Source of the DNA: Adiantum capillus-veneris | Taxonomy: Eukaryota; Streptophyta; Polypodiopsida; Polypodiales; Pteridaceae | Length of the DNA stretch: 64,000 bases | Direction: 5' to 3' | NCBI GenBank assembly: GCA_014529385.2 | Contig: CM043963.1 | Span: 82,290,412-82,354,411, forward strand | Part shown: one piece after another, positions 33,096 through 43,612 of the stretch | Layout: every line of letters begins with the position of its first letter | Position numbering within the stretch: the stretch's first letter is position 1 | Translations under genes and position numbers: made by a program | The notes under the pieces: generated by a model | The model's database searches: none | What the model saw: the letters and a program-made list of their open reading frames with translations, nothing else | Told to the model about the DNA's origin: nothing

Positions 33096-34238
33096 TGTGA
33101 GCGGGATGAAAACACACACAGCGCCTCTATACCGACCCGACACACACTCTTGGGAAGATACACACACACACTATGGGGCACCACTCGGCTTACACAACAC
33201 ACCTGGCCGAGACAGGGAACACACCTCTGGAGTGAGCGGAGAGAAACTATCCACTTGCCCACTCCACACAGACACACACACACACACACACACCCAAAAA
33301 ACGCAGCTCAAAAGAGGAGAATTTCTGATGTTTAGATACAAATGAGCTTGGGCCAACACCAATGGGGCAAACAGCTCACACAATATGGGTAAAAAATACC
33401 AGATACAATGACAAACTAGAGCAGAAACTTCGCTCATAGGAGAAACTTACATAGAAAAACAGCAGGAAATGAGTGAGGAATTTGGCAAAATGAATAGCGC
33501 CATCGTGTCCCGAACGGCCCAAAACCCCAGTCTACAATGTCAAAGTGCTCAAATACGACCTCGGATGAGCAGTTTACAGCCAAAACAAGCTCCAAAATGA
33601 GCAAAAACACACCTGCGGCTGTTCCTCCTCTCTTCTCCACATTTTTTCTGGTCTTCTCTCTGTTTTTTCAGTTCCCACACTGAGCTTTATTAGTTGGGCA
33701 CCCTTGGCCTTTTAGATGACCTCAAACAGACCCCGAACAGGCCAAAAATTGACCTCGCAGTGCATAGTTGTCACCTTTTTGCATCATTCGCACACCTGGC
33801 ACTCAACTTTTTTCCAATAATGCATCTCGCCACCACGTGAAGTGGCCCCAAAAAGTGGTCCTAATGATGACCTTTCTGCATAACTCTCGCAAGAAAACAC
33901 CCACGTTGTGTCCGTCCTCATCCGCGTGCAAATATTGACCTCGTTCGCCCTCCTGACGCCACTAGATGCCATCTGACGCACCTGCTAACCTCATGTCGTC
34001 GGCCCGCGGATAGCTTCCTCGAGAATTTTTACGCGCTATAAACTCCTCATTATTGTAGAAAAAACATACTGGTACTGGTGATAGTGAAAATCGATGCACT
34101 ATGTACATGCTGTCCTACCTGTACACATGTGGGCCCCACGTAACCACCTGGCTAAGGAAAATGGGCAATCCTTTATTTGATGCACCATGCATGTATATGT
34201 ACATATGCGCAATCCCTTGCTCCAAAAATCTCCTGACA
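33096..34238 (-). repeat. Family A LTR, 5' copy
   Basis: 1143 bases matching 12487-13636, with the same TGTGAGCGGG and CTCCTGACA ends; the (AC)n tract is shorter (33271-33291). It is followed by ACGT (34239-34242), the target-site duplication. Confidence 0.88.
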
Positions 34239-34321
34239 ACGTAAATTATGTTATATTAAAAACAAAGAACTAAACTAACAGGGATTATAAGAACCTTAAA
34301 ACTGATTTAACACATAATTTT

Positions 34322-34685
34322 TCACATAACTCGGCAAGAGTTGGCATTCTCATCACCAAAGATGTGAGAGTTAACTTCCGGCGGTGACGCTGCCTCATCT
34401 CCATCCACATCTGATGACAGCAATTGGCCCTTTAGACCGTTCTTGCTCTTGTTACTAACTTTGAAGTTGCTGTTGAATGACTAGAGGTTGTCTAGATGGT
34501 CATTGTGTCGGGGATGTAGTGACTCTTGCTGCCCTGAAGATCCACCTTCTTCCCTATCTTCTGAAGACATTTCACCAGTACTTTTGGATCGACGGAGCCC
34601 ACCATGAGTGAAGGCAGCAATACCCTATATTCCATTGAGGGCTTTCTTCACCCGCTTCATGCAGGCATCGCAGTCTATGGAGACC
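34322..34685 (-). pseudogene. HMA-domain (HIPP-like) host gene fragment inside the CACTA
   Basis: On the minus strand, after a TTTAG acceptor (34690-34686), the frame reads VSIDCDACMKRVKKALNGI, the metal-binding start of a heavy-metal-associated domain (xDCxxC at 34676-34662), then a TAG. In the next frame SVDPKVLVKCLQKIGKKVDL gives the domain's C-terminal strand and helix. The first frame later ends ..NANSCRVM and TGA at 34324, a CaaX-like tail as in heavy-metal-associated isoprenylated plant proteins. One stop and at least two frame changes make it inactive. It begins at an exon border and lacks exon 1, as expected for gene capture by a CACTA element. Expression as antisense or fusion RNA is possible. 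Confidence 0.7.
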
Positions 34686-35299
34686 TAAATCTAATCTAAT
34701 ATAACATAAATCTAAATCTAGCGTAAATAAACGTAAATCTATTTAAAAATAAACCTAAATCTAATCTAATTTAACTTGAATAAACCTAAATCTAATTTAA
34801 CGTAAGTCTACATCTAACCTAATCTTTAACGTCTTTTAGGATAGTTTCCTACGACTTTATAACTCTCTTCTTCTTGTGTGTGTGCGCGTGTGTGGATGTG
34901 TGTGCCAATAAAAAGAGATAAATGGTATAACCTTTCTATCACCCATGCCAAGTATGATAGATTGGTTATGCCATTTCCCTCTTGAATAATAGGTCTTGAG
35001 TTCAACTCCTTGTCTGCTAGATCTTTAGGTATTTTAATTTTAATTAGTTTCCTACGACGTTAAATTAGTTTCTCTCTCTTTCTCTCTCAATGTGTGTGCG
35101 TTTTTTTGTTTATGCATATTTTCTCTCTCTCTTTCTCTCTCAATGTGTGTGCGTTTTTTTGTTTATGCATGTTTTCTCTCTCTTTTCCTCTCTCAATGTG
35201 TGCGTTTTTTGTTTATGCATGCTCTCTCTCTCTTTTCCTCTCTCAATGTGTGTGTGCATTCTTTGTTTATGTATGTGTGTGTGCGTTTTTGTTTATGTT

Positions 35300-35365
<66 letters not shown>

Positions 35366-35485
35366 AACACTATGTGTGTGTGTGTATGTGTGTGTGTGAG
35401 AGAGACAGAGAGAGGGAGAGAGAAAGAGGGGAAGGGAACATGAGAGTGAGGAGAGGGAAGGAGCATACCTGGATCTCCTTCCTCT

Positions 35486-35559
<74 letters not shown>

Positions 35560-35561
35560 AG

Positions 35562-35598
<37 letters not shown>

Positions 35599-35687
35599 CG
35601 TTACCTGCTCCTTGCTTGAGGGCGCCGAAAAACTCAGATCTGAGATCTGAGTTTTTGGGCGCTCTCTGTTATTTTTTTAGCCCAGCG
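34686..35687. other. CACTA 5' region: degenerate repeats and microsatellites
   Basis: No gene. 34686-34890 repeats the TAAACCTAAATCTAA and GTTTCCTACGAC sequences of 12213-12486. 35090-35290 holds four units of a ~60-base repeat (CTCTCTCAATGTGTGTGCG..TTTGTTTATGCAT). Microsatellites follow: (TC)n 35305-35362, (GT)n 35491-35558 and (GA)n 35567-35591. A 19-base inverted repeat with one mismatch lies at 35622-35640/35644-35662 (core AAAAACTCAGATC). Confidence 0.65.
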
Positions 35688-35806
35688 GCGTCGCTATGAG
35701 CATCGCTATGAGCGTCGCAAATTTACAAGTAAATTTGCGACGCTCATAGCGACGCCGGGATTATTTTTTTTGAGCGTCGCTGTGTGAGCGTCGCTAATAT
35801 GAATGG
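35688..35806. repeat. CACTA right subterminal repeats with a 23-bp perfect hairpin
   Basis: GCGTCGCTATGAGC-type motifs as at the left end. 35704-35726 and 35729-35751 are perfect inverted copies (CGCTATGAGCGTCGCAAATT..) separated by two bases. Confidence 0.8.
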
Positions 35807-35818
35807 CCTCTTGTAGTG
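35807..35818 (+). repeat. CACTA right terminal inverted repeat
   Basis: CCTCTTGTAGTG, reverse complement of 3349-3360. It abuts gypsy E integrase sequence (DLTAALWAYRT). Confidence 0.8.
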
Positions 35819-36477
35819 ATTTGACGGCTGCTCTTTGGGCATATAGGACATCTTTCAAGGTATCTACCCAATTCACCCCTTTTCATCTAGTTTATGGACA
35901 AGAGGCACTTCTCCCCATTGAGGTAGAGCTCTCAAGCTTGCGCGTTCTTGCAAGAGTGGAAAAAAAACCAAAAGAGGTTCTACATGAAAGGATCTTAGAT
36001 CTCCAACGACTTGAGCTAGATAAAGAAGAGTCCATTGATCACTACATCACCAAAGCGACAAGCCAAAGGGACAAAATCAACAAGAAGCTCAAGGGGAAAG
36101 GATTGAAGGAAGGTATGTTGGTTCTTCGCTTTGATAGCCGACTTGATACTCGACTTGAAAAAAAAAATTTGCAAAGATGGAAGGGACCTTTCATGATAAA
36201 AACAAAGTTTGGGAATGGTAGTTACAGATTAACAGATTTATCAAGAAAACTCCACAAGACCAGAGTCAATGGATGGAGATTAAAGACCTACTTTCAACGT
36301 ATCAATCCGTTGATAGGAAGTCATTTGCCTACATCGTCTAAGCTCCAAATTGGCATGTCTCCCTTCGGCTTGGCAAATGCTCCACCTATTTTTAAAGCTT
36401 TGATGTGCAAAGAAGAACCAGCCTTGGAATCTGAACATACCCAAGGCAACCCTCCCATCTCTGATTTATGGGACTGA
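35819..36477 (+). pseudogene. Gypsy E integrase, C-terminal part
   Basis: The frame runs directly out of the CACTA end: LTAALWAYRTSFKVSTQFTP, FHLVYGQEALLPIEVELSSL, then the GPY-like end (GMLVLRFDSRLDTRLEKKNL, WKGPFMIKTKFGNGSYRL, KTRVNGWRLKTYFQ). The catalytic residues lie upstream and are missing. The tail after residue 180 is unusual: SPFGLANAPPIFKALM looks like a displaced RT motif. Stop at 36475-36477. Confidence 0.82.
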
Positions 36478-36627
36478 GGTAATGAAAAGAAGGTCTAATG
36501 GAGTAAAAGAGTGCATGACACTCCTCCAATTGAAAAAAAAAAGTGAAAAAGGGAAAATTACAAAAAAGAGAGAGAAACAAAAAAGAAGCAAAACCGTCCT
36601 CCTAAAGATATGAATATCTCTAGGCTT

Positions 36628-36640
36628 GGAGGAGGGCTAA
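36628..36640 (+). promoter_or_regulatory. Polypurine tract of gypsy E
   Basis: GGAGGAGGGCTAA, nearly the same as the family B tract, just before a TG at 36643 that I take as LTR start. Confidence 0.6.
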
Positions 36641-36642
36641 TA

Positions 36643-38367
36643 TGAGTGGCATAAAACGGTAACCATCTTTTTGCAACATTTTTCAGCCTACTCAACGTCC
36701 TCTTCCTCATATGTGTATATATTTTTCTACGCTATTAAGTTATCTAGAGTAAATTCCCCCTCTTCATTTAACCTTTGTGGCGACACATACATTGTACTCT
36801 TCCCAAAAAATGTCACCTTAGTCATATATTTATATTACCACCCTTTTCTTTCTGCTTTGTAAATAAAAGTAAGCATACAATAACCAGCTATCTTCCCCCA
36901 AACTTTCTTATCTCTTGTGAATTAGTAGTAGAAAAATAATATATCCATCTTCCATCCCATATAGATAAATTACCATGGAAAATCAACTCTCCACTTGTCT
37001 TTACCAAAGATTATGGTCCATCTCTACAAGTCCTCTATGCCCCCTACATAGGTGGCCCAATATCTCTTAAGAATATATATATAGTTTTTCTTCTTTCAAA
37101 AAGACTCAAATTGTATATTCTTTTCACAAGAAAATAATATTGGGCCCTCCTCTATTTGTTTAAGCATCATACCCTTTTGAAAAAGCATGATTCCCCTTGG
37201 ATGCATACAAGCAAAGGGCCCATACAAGAAGACTTGGAAGCAAAAGGTTCCCTAGCATAGTGTGGACCTTCCAAACCGAATACCTTGGTGCATGGGCGTG
37301 AAGAATAGTCCAAATTCATATCAAACATGTTGTGAAGGTCAAATTTGCCTTTTGAAGCATGTCATTCCGAGCTACAGGTAAAAAGTTATGGTCAAAATAG
37401 TGTAAATCTGTCAGATTCGCAGCAAAAGGGAACTGTAAATCAAGTAAATTAAGAGGGTGAGATCTTATTTTTTTCCTTCTCATCTTCTAGAAGAGCAATG
37501 AGTGTTCAAGGTCACTTGCATGTGATGGGAGCAACCTGAAGATGATTTCTAAATGCCAAGACAAACAAGTTGAGATACCCCGCAGGAGCCACCCGTAGGG
37601 CCTCATGGTGGGGCCCACCTACATTATGCACCCCTATGGAGACTTCACGGTCTAAAATGATATTTTTGGTGAATAAATAGTCCCTTTTATGTCCAATATT
37701 CAATGAGTGGTCAAAGGACACTTAATTAGGGCTAATCACTCACCCTAATTAAGTGTAGCATAATCCCACTCCTACACAACTATAAATAGTCCCCCCTTGT
37801 AGAGACTCAAGGACACACACCTATATTTTCAACTTCATGTTGTTTCTTGATCAATAGTAGAGAAAACCCCAACTCTCCCTCTTTTACATCCTCCCTCCTA
37901 GCCCTCCTCTTTGGAGGAAGTGCAACTCTATCCTCCACTCTTTCTATTCTACAATCTCTTACTCCATCAACCCAATAAATCATTTGTAGCACCTCAATAA
38001 CTTGTAAATACATCATGATCTCTCTCATGGTTATGTTAGTGATCATTAAATCATCTTCAAAACTTTCAAGTGTCGCAATTCATGATGGTTAGCCAGCGTC
38101 TGTCCTCCCCTTAAAAGGTGTGCGAGAAATGAAGTAAGTGTTCTATTCTCAATTTACCATTGGTTTGTTTCTCCACACTTATTCAATTGGTCTAAAGAAA
38201 TTTCTCACTCCAACTCTCTTTTACTTCATTACATATGCATGTGGCTACCTCTCATGGTGATTTTATTTGTGTCACGGCATTGCATAGATGGAGATGAGCT
38301 CTCTATGCAAAGTGTGTTAGTTTGTAAGTGATTCTCTCGTGTGTTTGAGAGGAAAGTCTTGTGCGCC
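36643..38367 (+). repeat. Gypsy E 3' LTR (right border uncertain)
   Basis: Begins TGAGTGGCATAAAACGG after the polypurine tract. It carries TATAAATAG at 37781-37789, preceded at 37719-37755 by a perfect 13-bp inverted repeat (CACTTAATTAGGG/CCCTAATTAAGTG). It holds no gene. It meets family B protease-region sequence at about 38368 without a clear CA end, so the LTR may be shorter or truncated. No second copy lies in the window. Confidence 0.55.
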
Positions 38368-39157
38368 TGCCGCTACTTTCTCCTTCTGAAGTGCTATTGG
38401 TCCAGCCTTCCTCTGTCTCACTTTGAGATGATTCTTCATGGAGCTTCTCTTGGCGTTGCTCCTTCATGTCAAAGACAACCTTCTTATGATTGTCATTCCT
38501 GCAAATTAGCTTTCCACTCTCCCAATCCTGCAAAGCTCGCATTTTCATTAGCCATGGTCTCCCTAGGATAAATGGGTAACCATTTCCTTTGGTAGACATA
38601 ACATAAACATCCACCGCCTTCTTAATGCCAAAGGCCTCTACAAAAACATTTTTACAAATGCCTACACACCTAGCTTTGCTATTGTTTGCCATCTTGACTT
38701 TAATTTCAGGTGTCTCATGGATGTGCATGCCTAGTTTTTGCATGAGTCCCTCTGTCATGATGCAAATTTGTGCACCCCCATCCACTAGACCTTTCCTAAC
38801 CAATCTTCCTTTGATGTAACAATCTAGCATAGGTGTAATATCCTCATTCATTTCAGCATGTGCAATTTTTACAAAAGGCACACTCTCTTTTACCTTTCTC
38901 CTAGTGCTAACTGTCTTTTTTAAATCCCTCCTAACTTGTGGGCATAATGCAAGAAACTGAGGCCATGTGATATCAGGACCCTTACCTCTCATGTCTTCCA
39001 ACAAGTTGTATGGAGCCATACCATGTCCAAGAGGGAAGTCTTGGAGATTGATACGACGTCGAGTCCTCTTAGCTTCATTGGTCTCCTTTGCCTTCTTACC
39101 TCGTCCATGGTCACTCTGTGATGTGACACCTTCTTTCTCCTTCCCTTTTCCACGGCC
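38368..39157 (-). pseudogene. Family B gag-end/protease fragment, truncated copy
   Basis: Minus-strand frame GHGMAPYNLLEDMRGKGPDI to the protease block RKGLVDGGAQICIMTEGLMQ, RPWLMKMRALQDWESGK and the acidic linker (EESSQSETEEGWTNST). It is cut at 38368 by gypsy E LTR sequence and at 39157 by the LTR-type insertion; it continues at 40735. Confidence 0.85.
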
Positions 39158-39162
39158 ACACT

Positions 39163-39506
39163 TGTCATAATAATCAATATCTAATTCTCCTAAATGATTT
39201 TCTCATATTAAACTGATCATTTAATGTGGGGATCTAGAATATTGGTTAAGCTAGCAGACTGGCCACAGTAGGGATCCAAAGGAGGGAAAATAGGGATCCA
39301 AAGGGGGGGCCGTCTGCAAAAGAGCCATGTGCAACAATGGGCTAAAAAGACCCTAAGGTTCAGCCCATTAAGACTTCCAAAATGCTAAGGTTCCAAAATT
39401 CAAAGGTTGTGTCCAAAGGTCAACCCTAGGGAAAATTGGATGCTTTGTGTGTGCCCTAAAAGTCTTTGCACATCCGTACATGGGAGGGGGCGAGCCCTAA
39501 AGTTAG

Positions 39507-39543
<37 letters not shown>

Positions 39544-40734
39544 CTCCCTTTACACAAAGGGAATGAGGGACACATGTCAGCTCCCTAGACCAGATGCCCA
39601 CAAGGTGTGCCCAATTTCTATTGGATGACCCTTGAAGTGGACCAATGATAATTAAGCTAGAGTAAATCTAGTTTAATTAATTTAAAAAACATTTAATAAA
39701 AGAAACCAATAAGAATTAAGTCTCCTAGAAGACTATTGGGCAGTCTCCCAAGGGGTCCAATGAGCATTCAGGAGCCCCATGGCTTGCCTGATTCCTATTG
39801 GCCAGGAGGCAAAGGGGTCCAATGAGAGTTTAGTTTAATTATTTAATTACCTAAAGCTCTCACAAAAGGGGAAAGGGGGACACATGTCAGAAGGCTATCA
39901 CTTATGTTGCTTAATTATAATTGGCTTGACTTGGGAAGGGCCAATGAGGCTTCAGCAAGAGCATTTAGGAAGAGGGCTCGCCCAAGAGAGAGACAGGGGG
40001 CTGATTTTTGCAAGGCATTATCACACACACGCTCACACTTGACCATGTGTGAAGAAAGAATACTCTATCTCCTCCCAAGCTTTAATGGAGAGCTCATCAC
40101 CTACTCCAAGCTTGTGAGATAGAAGCCTACATCAACACTCTCTTGGCATGTGGATGCAAATCCAACCAAGAGCCAAGCTTCAATGCATGCACATCTTCTC
40201 TACCATGCTAATTACTAAGCTAAGCTATGCTAATATGAGTGATTATGTGAGGAGATGTACATCTTTCTCGTAAGATACTCCTTCCTCTCAATCTACTCTC
40301 ATACCCTGCTAGCTCTCACCATCTTCGAAGGTGTGTGAGGTCTTGGGTCTGAGAATGGGGATAATTCAAGTTGTGTTTGTTAAGTGTTTTGCTTAGTGCA
40401 TGAAGTTTCCATCTTCATTGCACTAGCTAGTCTTGAAGGAACACAAAGAATTGTATTGTACAATGTCTCTCTTGATGGGAGAAACCATAATACAAAGCCT
40501 TTTGGAGGGGGACCGGCTCCATGCAAATCCGGTCCTCAATTGTTGTCAATAGCTTAATTTCTCTCTCTTTTGAAAGTATTGTTGATGCTATCTAACTAGG
40601 TGCTATGATTTTTGTTGCTCTCTCTCCACCCAAGCACTCTTGTAATTCTCATTAGGAATCTATTCTAATGAAATGTCCACTATGTTCATGCTAATTTCTG
40701 CTACACATAAGTTATTAGGCCATTAAATGTTACA
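39163..40734. mobile_element. Solo-LTR-like insertion, 1572 bp
   Basis: Starts TGTCATAATAATC and ends AAATGTTACA (TG..CA). It is flanked by ACACT (39158-39162) and ACGCT (40735-40739). The uninterrupted family B copy at 49614-49618 has ACGCT at this place, so this is a 5-bp target-site duplication with one later substitution. No long ORF, primer site or internal LTR pair is visible, so a solo LTR is the simplest reading. It includes (AC)n at 39508-39541. Confidence 0.75.
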
Positions 40735-41732
40735 ACGCTTAATGCCATTTTCTTCCATGTCAACCTCTTTTGAATTTGTCACCTCTACCACATGCACATT
40801 TGGATCTGGCAAAGGTGGAACTCCTTCTACCCCTTGTGGAGGTGGTCTTGGTCCATTTGGTCTTTGTAGAAGCCTTGGTTGTTGACCACTTCCTTCACCT
40901 GCATTCATCACTCGGTAATTCAAGTTAGGTCTCCCTAGCTCCCCACGGGGCCAAGCACAATTATACATCCCATGTCCAGACTCTCCGCAATTCCAACATT
41001 GTAAGACTCTCCTAGGTCGTGGATCTCGCTCTTCAGACTTCCTTGCTTGTCCTTTTGGACCTACAGCTTGTGCAAGGTGAATTGACAAGCTGCTTAAAGA
41101 TTCATTTAACTTCTCAATCACTTCCGCCGTTACCTCAGGAAGCTCCCTAAATTTTGATGCTTGTGACTTACCTTTGGTCTAAGACCTTCTATTGGAACCT
41201 CTCCCCTTAGGCACTTGAGTTTCCTATACTTCTTGGAAGCTCTAATTTCAGCTGCATCATAGGTGGCAGGTGCATCCGCCTCCATTTTTACCTTAAGATC
41301 AGGAAAGAGTCCAGCTATGAATCTCTCTTTCTTTAGAAATTCTGCACCATCACCAGCGTTAGCAACATTTCGTATCCATAGAGCCCAAAGACGTAGAAAC
41401 TCTTGCTTGTACAAGCAGTAGTCATCTAAATCTTTTTGCTTATGAGAAACAATGTTTTGCCATAGTTTTTGAGTGTTTTGGGGATCAAAGAAGTATCTCT
41501 TGAAATGATTCACAACTTCCATGTAATTCCCTTTAATATCCTCAGGCAAAGAGTCAAACCAAGTGCTAGCATCTTTCCTAAGGACCACCTCAAACATCTC
41601 TACACGTTCTTGATCAGTTACTATCCTCTTGATACGACAAGACATCTTGAAATTTGCTAAAAATAATTCTGCATCCTCTCCAGGCTCTCCAAAGAAAAGA
41701 GGGTATCCGGACATTTGGCATTGGCTTTCCAT
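40735..41732 (-). pseudogene. gag: Family B gag N-terminal part, truncated copy
   Basis: ATG at 41732 (MESQCQMSGYPLFFGEPGED), gag core and FIAGLFPDLKVKMEADAP. A base loss near 41177 (CCTTTGGTCT against CCTTTGGGTCT in the sister copy) shifts the frame. The second block 41121-40735 carries CWNCGESGHGMYNC and ends at ..EENGIKR where the solo LTR begins. Confidence 0.85.
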
Positions 41733-41848
41733 TATTATGAAAGATTACAACACGAGTTGCAACAAGGGATACAATAGAAATTTAGAACCACTCGCCTGCA
41801 AATGAAGAAGTAAGAAAGTATCACTCTAGGTTTTCTTCTTGAGCTTAT

Positions 41849-42241
41849 TCAAGCTTCAATGAGGTCTCGATTTGTTTGATCAAAACAAAAGGATAGACTA
41901 TTTATGAGCTCTAAGAAGGGTTGAAATTCTTCAAAGCTAAGATGATACACAAAAATATCTAAAACTTCATTTTCTGGATCTAGAAGAGCAACCACGTCCC
42001 AAGTAATGAATTGCACTTGCTCTACAATTCGCAATGCACAAGCGGTTTGTATAAAAACTAGATCTTCATGCTCGTCGAAGGCTGTGAGAAAGTAGCAATT
42101 GACTAGGAGCTCCTTTCCTTCGAGTTTCACATAGTCGGAATGAGGCAACCTTCTCACAATTTCATAAAGAACATCCTCCTCAAGTCCAATCAAGCTTGCA
42201 AGATTTAAAGACTCCACTTGTGCTACAAAACTCCTGGACAA
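41849..42241 (-). pseudogene. Pre-gag ORF Y2, minus-strand truncated copy
   Basis: Open block SFVAQVESLNLASLIGLEED, VLYEIVRRLPHSDYVKLEGK, FIQTACALRIVEQVQFITW, LELINSLSFCFDQTNRDLIE. It ends at a stop where the plus-strand copy continues AWIAEEENLEW (TGG to TGA). A GTCCAG acceptor-like sequence precedes it. Confidence 0.55.
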
Positions 42242-42287
42242 AAACTCCTTAGGATTATGGTTAAATCATTCATAAGCATCAAGAGAT

Positions 42288-42830
42288 TTACAATGTCTCT
42301 ATGAACAAAGTGTCATAGAAATTAGAGAAGGATGAGAATTTATACAAATTTTCAATCTTCTCGATGCTCTCTTTATTAAGACAAGCTCTAAATAGCTCCC
42401 TATCTCCTTTGTTGAAAGTGAAAGGAAGACTATTAATAAGATGCAAATGAGGGAAAAATTCACCAAATGTGAGTCTATGAAGCATAAACTCTGGCCGCAA
42501 GTTTCCTGAAGAGTCTTCCTCAATGGTGAAATGCACTCGCCAAACACCAAATTTCACTCTATTTACCAATCTTAGGGCACACACCACTTGCATGAATGTA
42601 CGGTCTTCCTTAGTATCCAACAACAAAAGAAAAATGGAATCCACACGCAGGACCTTTCGTCTTAGCTTCACCACCCTCTTGTTATGAGGGAGACACTTTA
42701 CTACCTGCTCCTGCAACTCAATCGGTAATAAAGCTAGATCTCTAAGGATTGAATTTTCACTGCACACACACTCCTTGTTAGAACAAATGATCGTTTTTTT
42801 TTTTGTAACAAACATGGACAAAGAAAAAGC
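42288..42830 (-). CDS. Pre-gag ORF Y1, minus-strand truncated copy (uninterrupted)
   Basis: Continuous frame from FVTKKKTIICSNKECVCSEN through SILRDLALLPIELQEQVVKC, FIQ-like FMQVVCALRLVNRVKFGVWR and TFGEFFPHLHLINSLPFTF to the stop at 42288. It keeps Trp where both plus-strand copies have TGA, and so shows the ancestral length of about 180 residues. It shares the LPxELxxxVVxxLP start with Y2. Confidence 0.58.
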   Translation of the reverse strand, partial: AFSLSMFVTKKKTIICSNKECVCSENSILRDLALLPIELQEQVVKCLPHNKRVVKLRRKVLRVDSIFLLLLDTKEDRTFMQVVCALRLVNRVKFGVWRVHFTIEEDSSGNLRPEFMLHRLTFGEFFPHLHLINSLPFTFNKGDRELFRACLNKESIEKIENLYKFSSFSNFYDTLFIETL

Positions 42831-42864
42831 CAAGATACACACTATTTTTTGGCTACACTTCATT

Positions 42865-43077
42865 TTAAAATAAAATGAACACATGTACATCAAAAGAAGT
42901 GTGGTAGTTGATGAGAGGTAGAATGACAGGTTGTGGAGATGCAAGAATTTCCCCTGCTCTTTCAGCTCCAAATATAAACACCATATGCTGTTGAAAATGT
43001 ATCTTTCTACTAAGTGCAATATTTATCCTAATATGTGGTGTGAAGTGAAAAGGGAAAATTTTTGGGCCGTTATCCAT
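42865..43077 (-). CDS. Pre-gag ORF X2, minus-strand truncated copy
   Basis: 70 residues from MDNGPKIFPFHFTPHIRINI to FDVHVFILF, open. It has a two-residue deletion relative to 27042-27260. Confidence 0.55.
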   Translation of the reverse strand: MDNGPKIFPFHFTPHIRINIALSRKIHFQQHMVFIFGAERAGEILASPQPVILPLINYHTSFDVHVFILF

Positions 43078-43137
43078 GCTCTATACATAACCTAATGCCT
43101 AAAATAGAACAAAGATATATACATTGAAACTAAGATG

Positions 43138-43311
43138 CTACCTAATGAGAGGCAAAATAAAAGGATTTACCGAAGCGTTTCTTTCGGCTAACCTAAGAGA
43201 ACCTAAAATTCTACGAATTGCTCGTTGAAATTGCAACTTAGTACTAACAATTATGTGTACCTTTTGCCTTGCAATCGGAATGAAAGGATCATACAAATTC
43301 TCGTGATTCAT
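43138..43311 (-). pseudogene. Pre-gag ORF X1, minus-strand truncated copy
   Basis: ATG at 43311, MNHENLYDPFIPIARQKVHI, then QFQRAIRRILGSLRLAERNA, stopping after PLIR at 43138, 57 codons. The usual YDLSLDVYIFVLF end is lost. Confidence 0.5.
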
Positions 43312-43365
43312 GCAAGCTACTTGATTATGCTAAAGGTTGAGCCTTCACAAAACATACACAAGCCG

Positions 43366-43383
43366 TCCTCAGTGGGGGCACCA
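43366..43383 (-). promoter_or_regulatory. Primer binding site, minus-strand truncated copy
   Basis: Reverse complement of the family B site TGGTGCCCCCACTGAGGA, three bases from the LTR border at 43387. Confidence 0.68.
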
Positions 43384-43386
43384 ATT

Positions 43387-43558
43387 TGAGGCGGTCCGGG
43401 GCGGGCAACAAGAAGAGTGGCCTCTAAGCACCCTTGTAGGCTCCCGTGCTGCTCAATTGGGTTAGGGTTGGAAAAAACAAAAAACACACACATAAACCCG
43501 CAACCTAACCCTACACAAATTTGGGGCACCACCTAGTTTTGGATGCGAACTAGGACGC

Positions 43559-43612
<54 letters not shown>

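Noticed and set aside
35090-35699. Cys-Val and Leu-Ser repeat open frames
   Set aside because: Products of (GT)n and (CT)n tracts in the CACTA 5' region; no conservation of frame.
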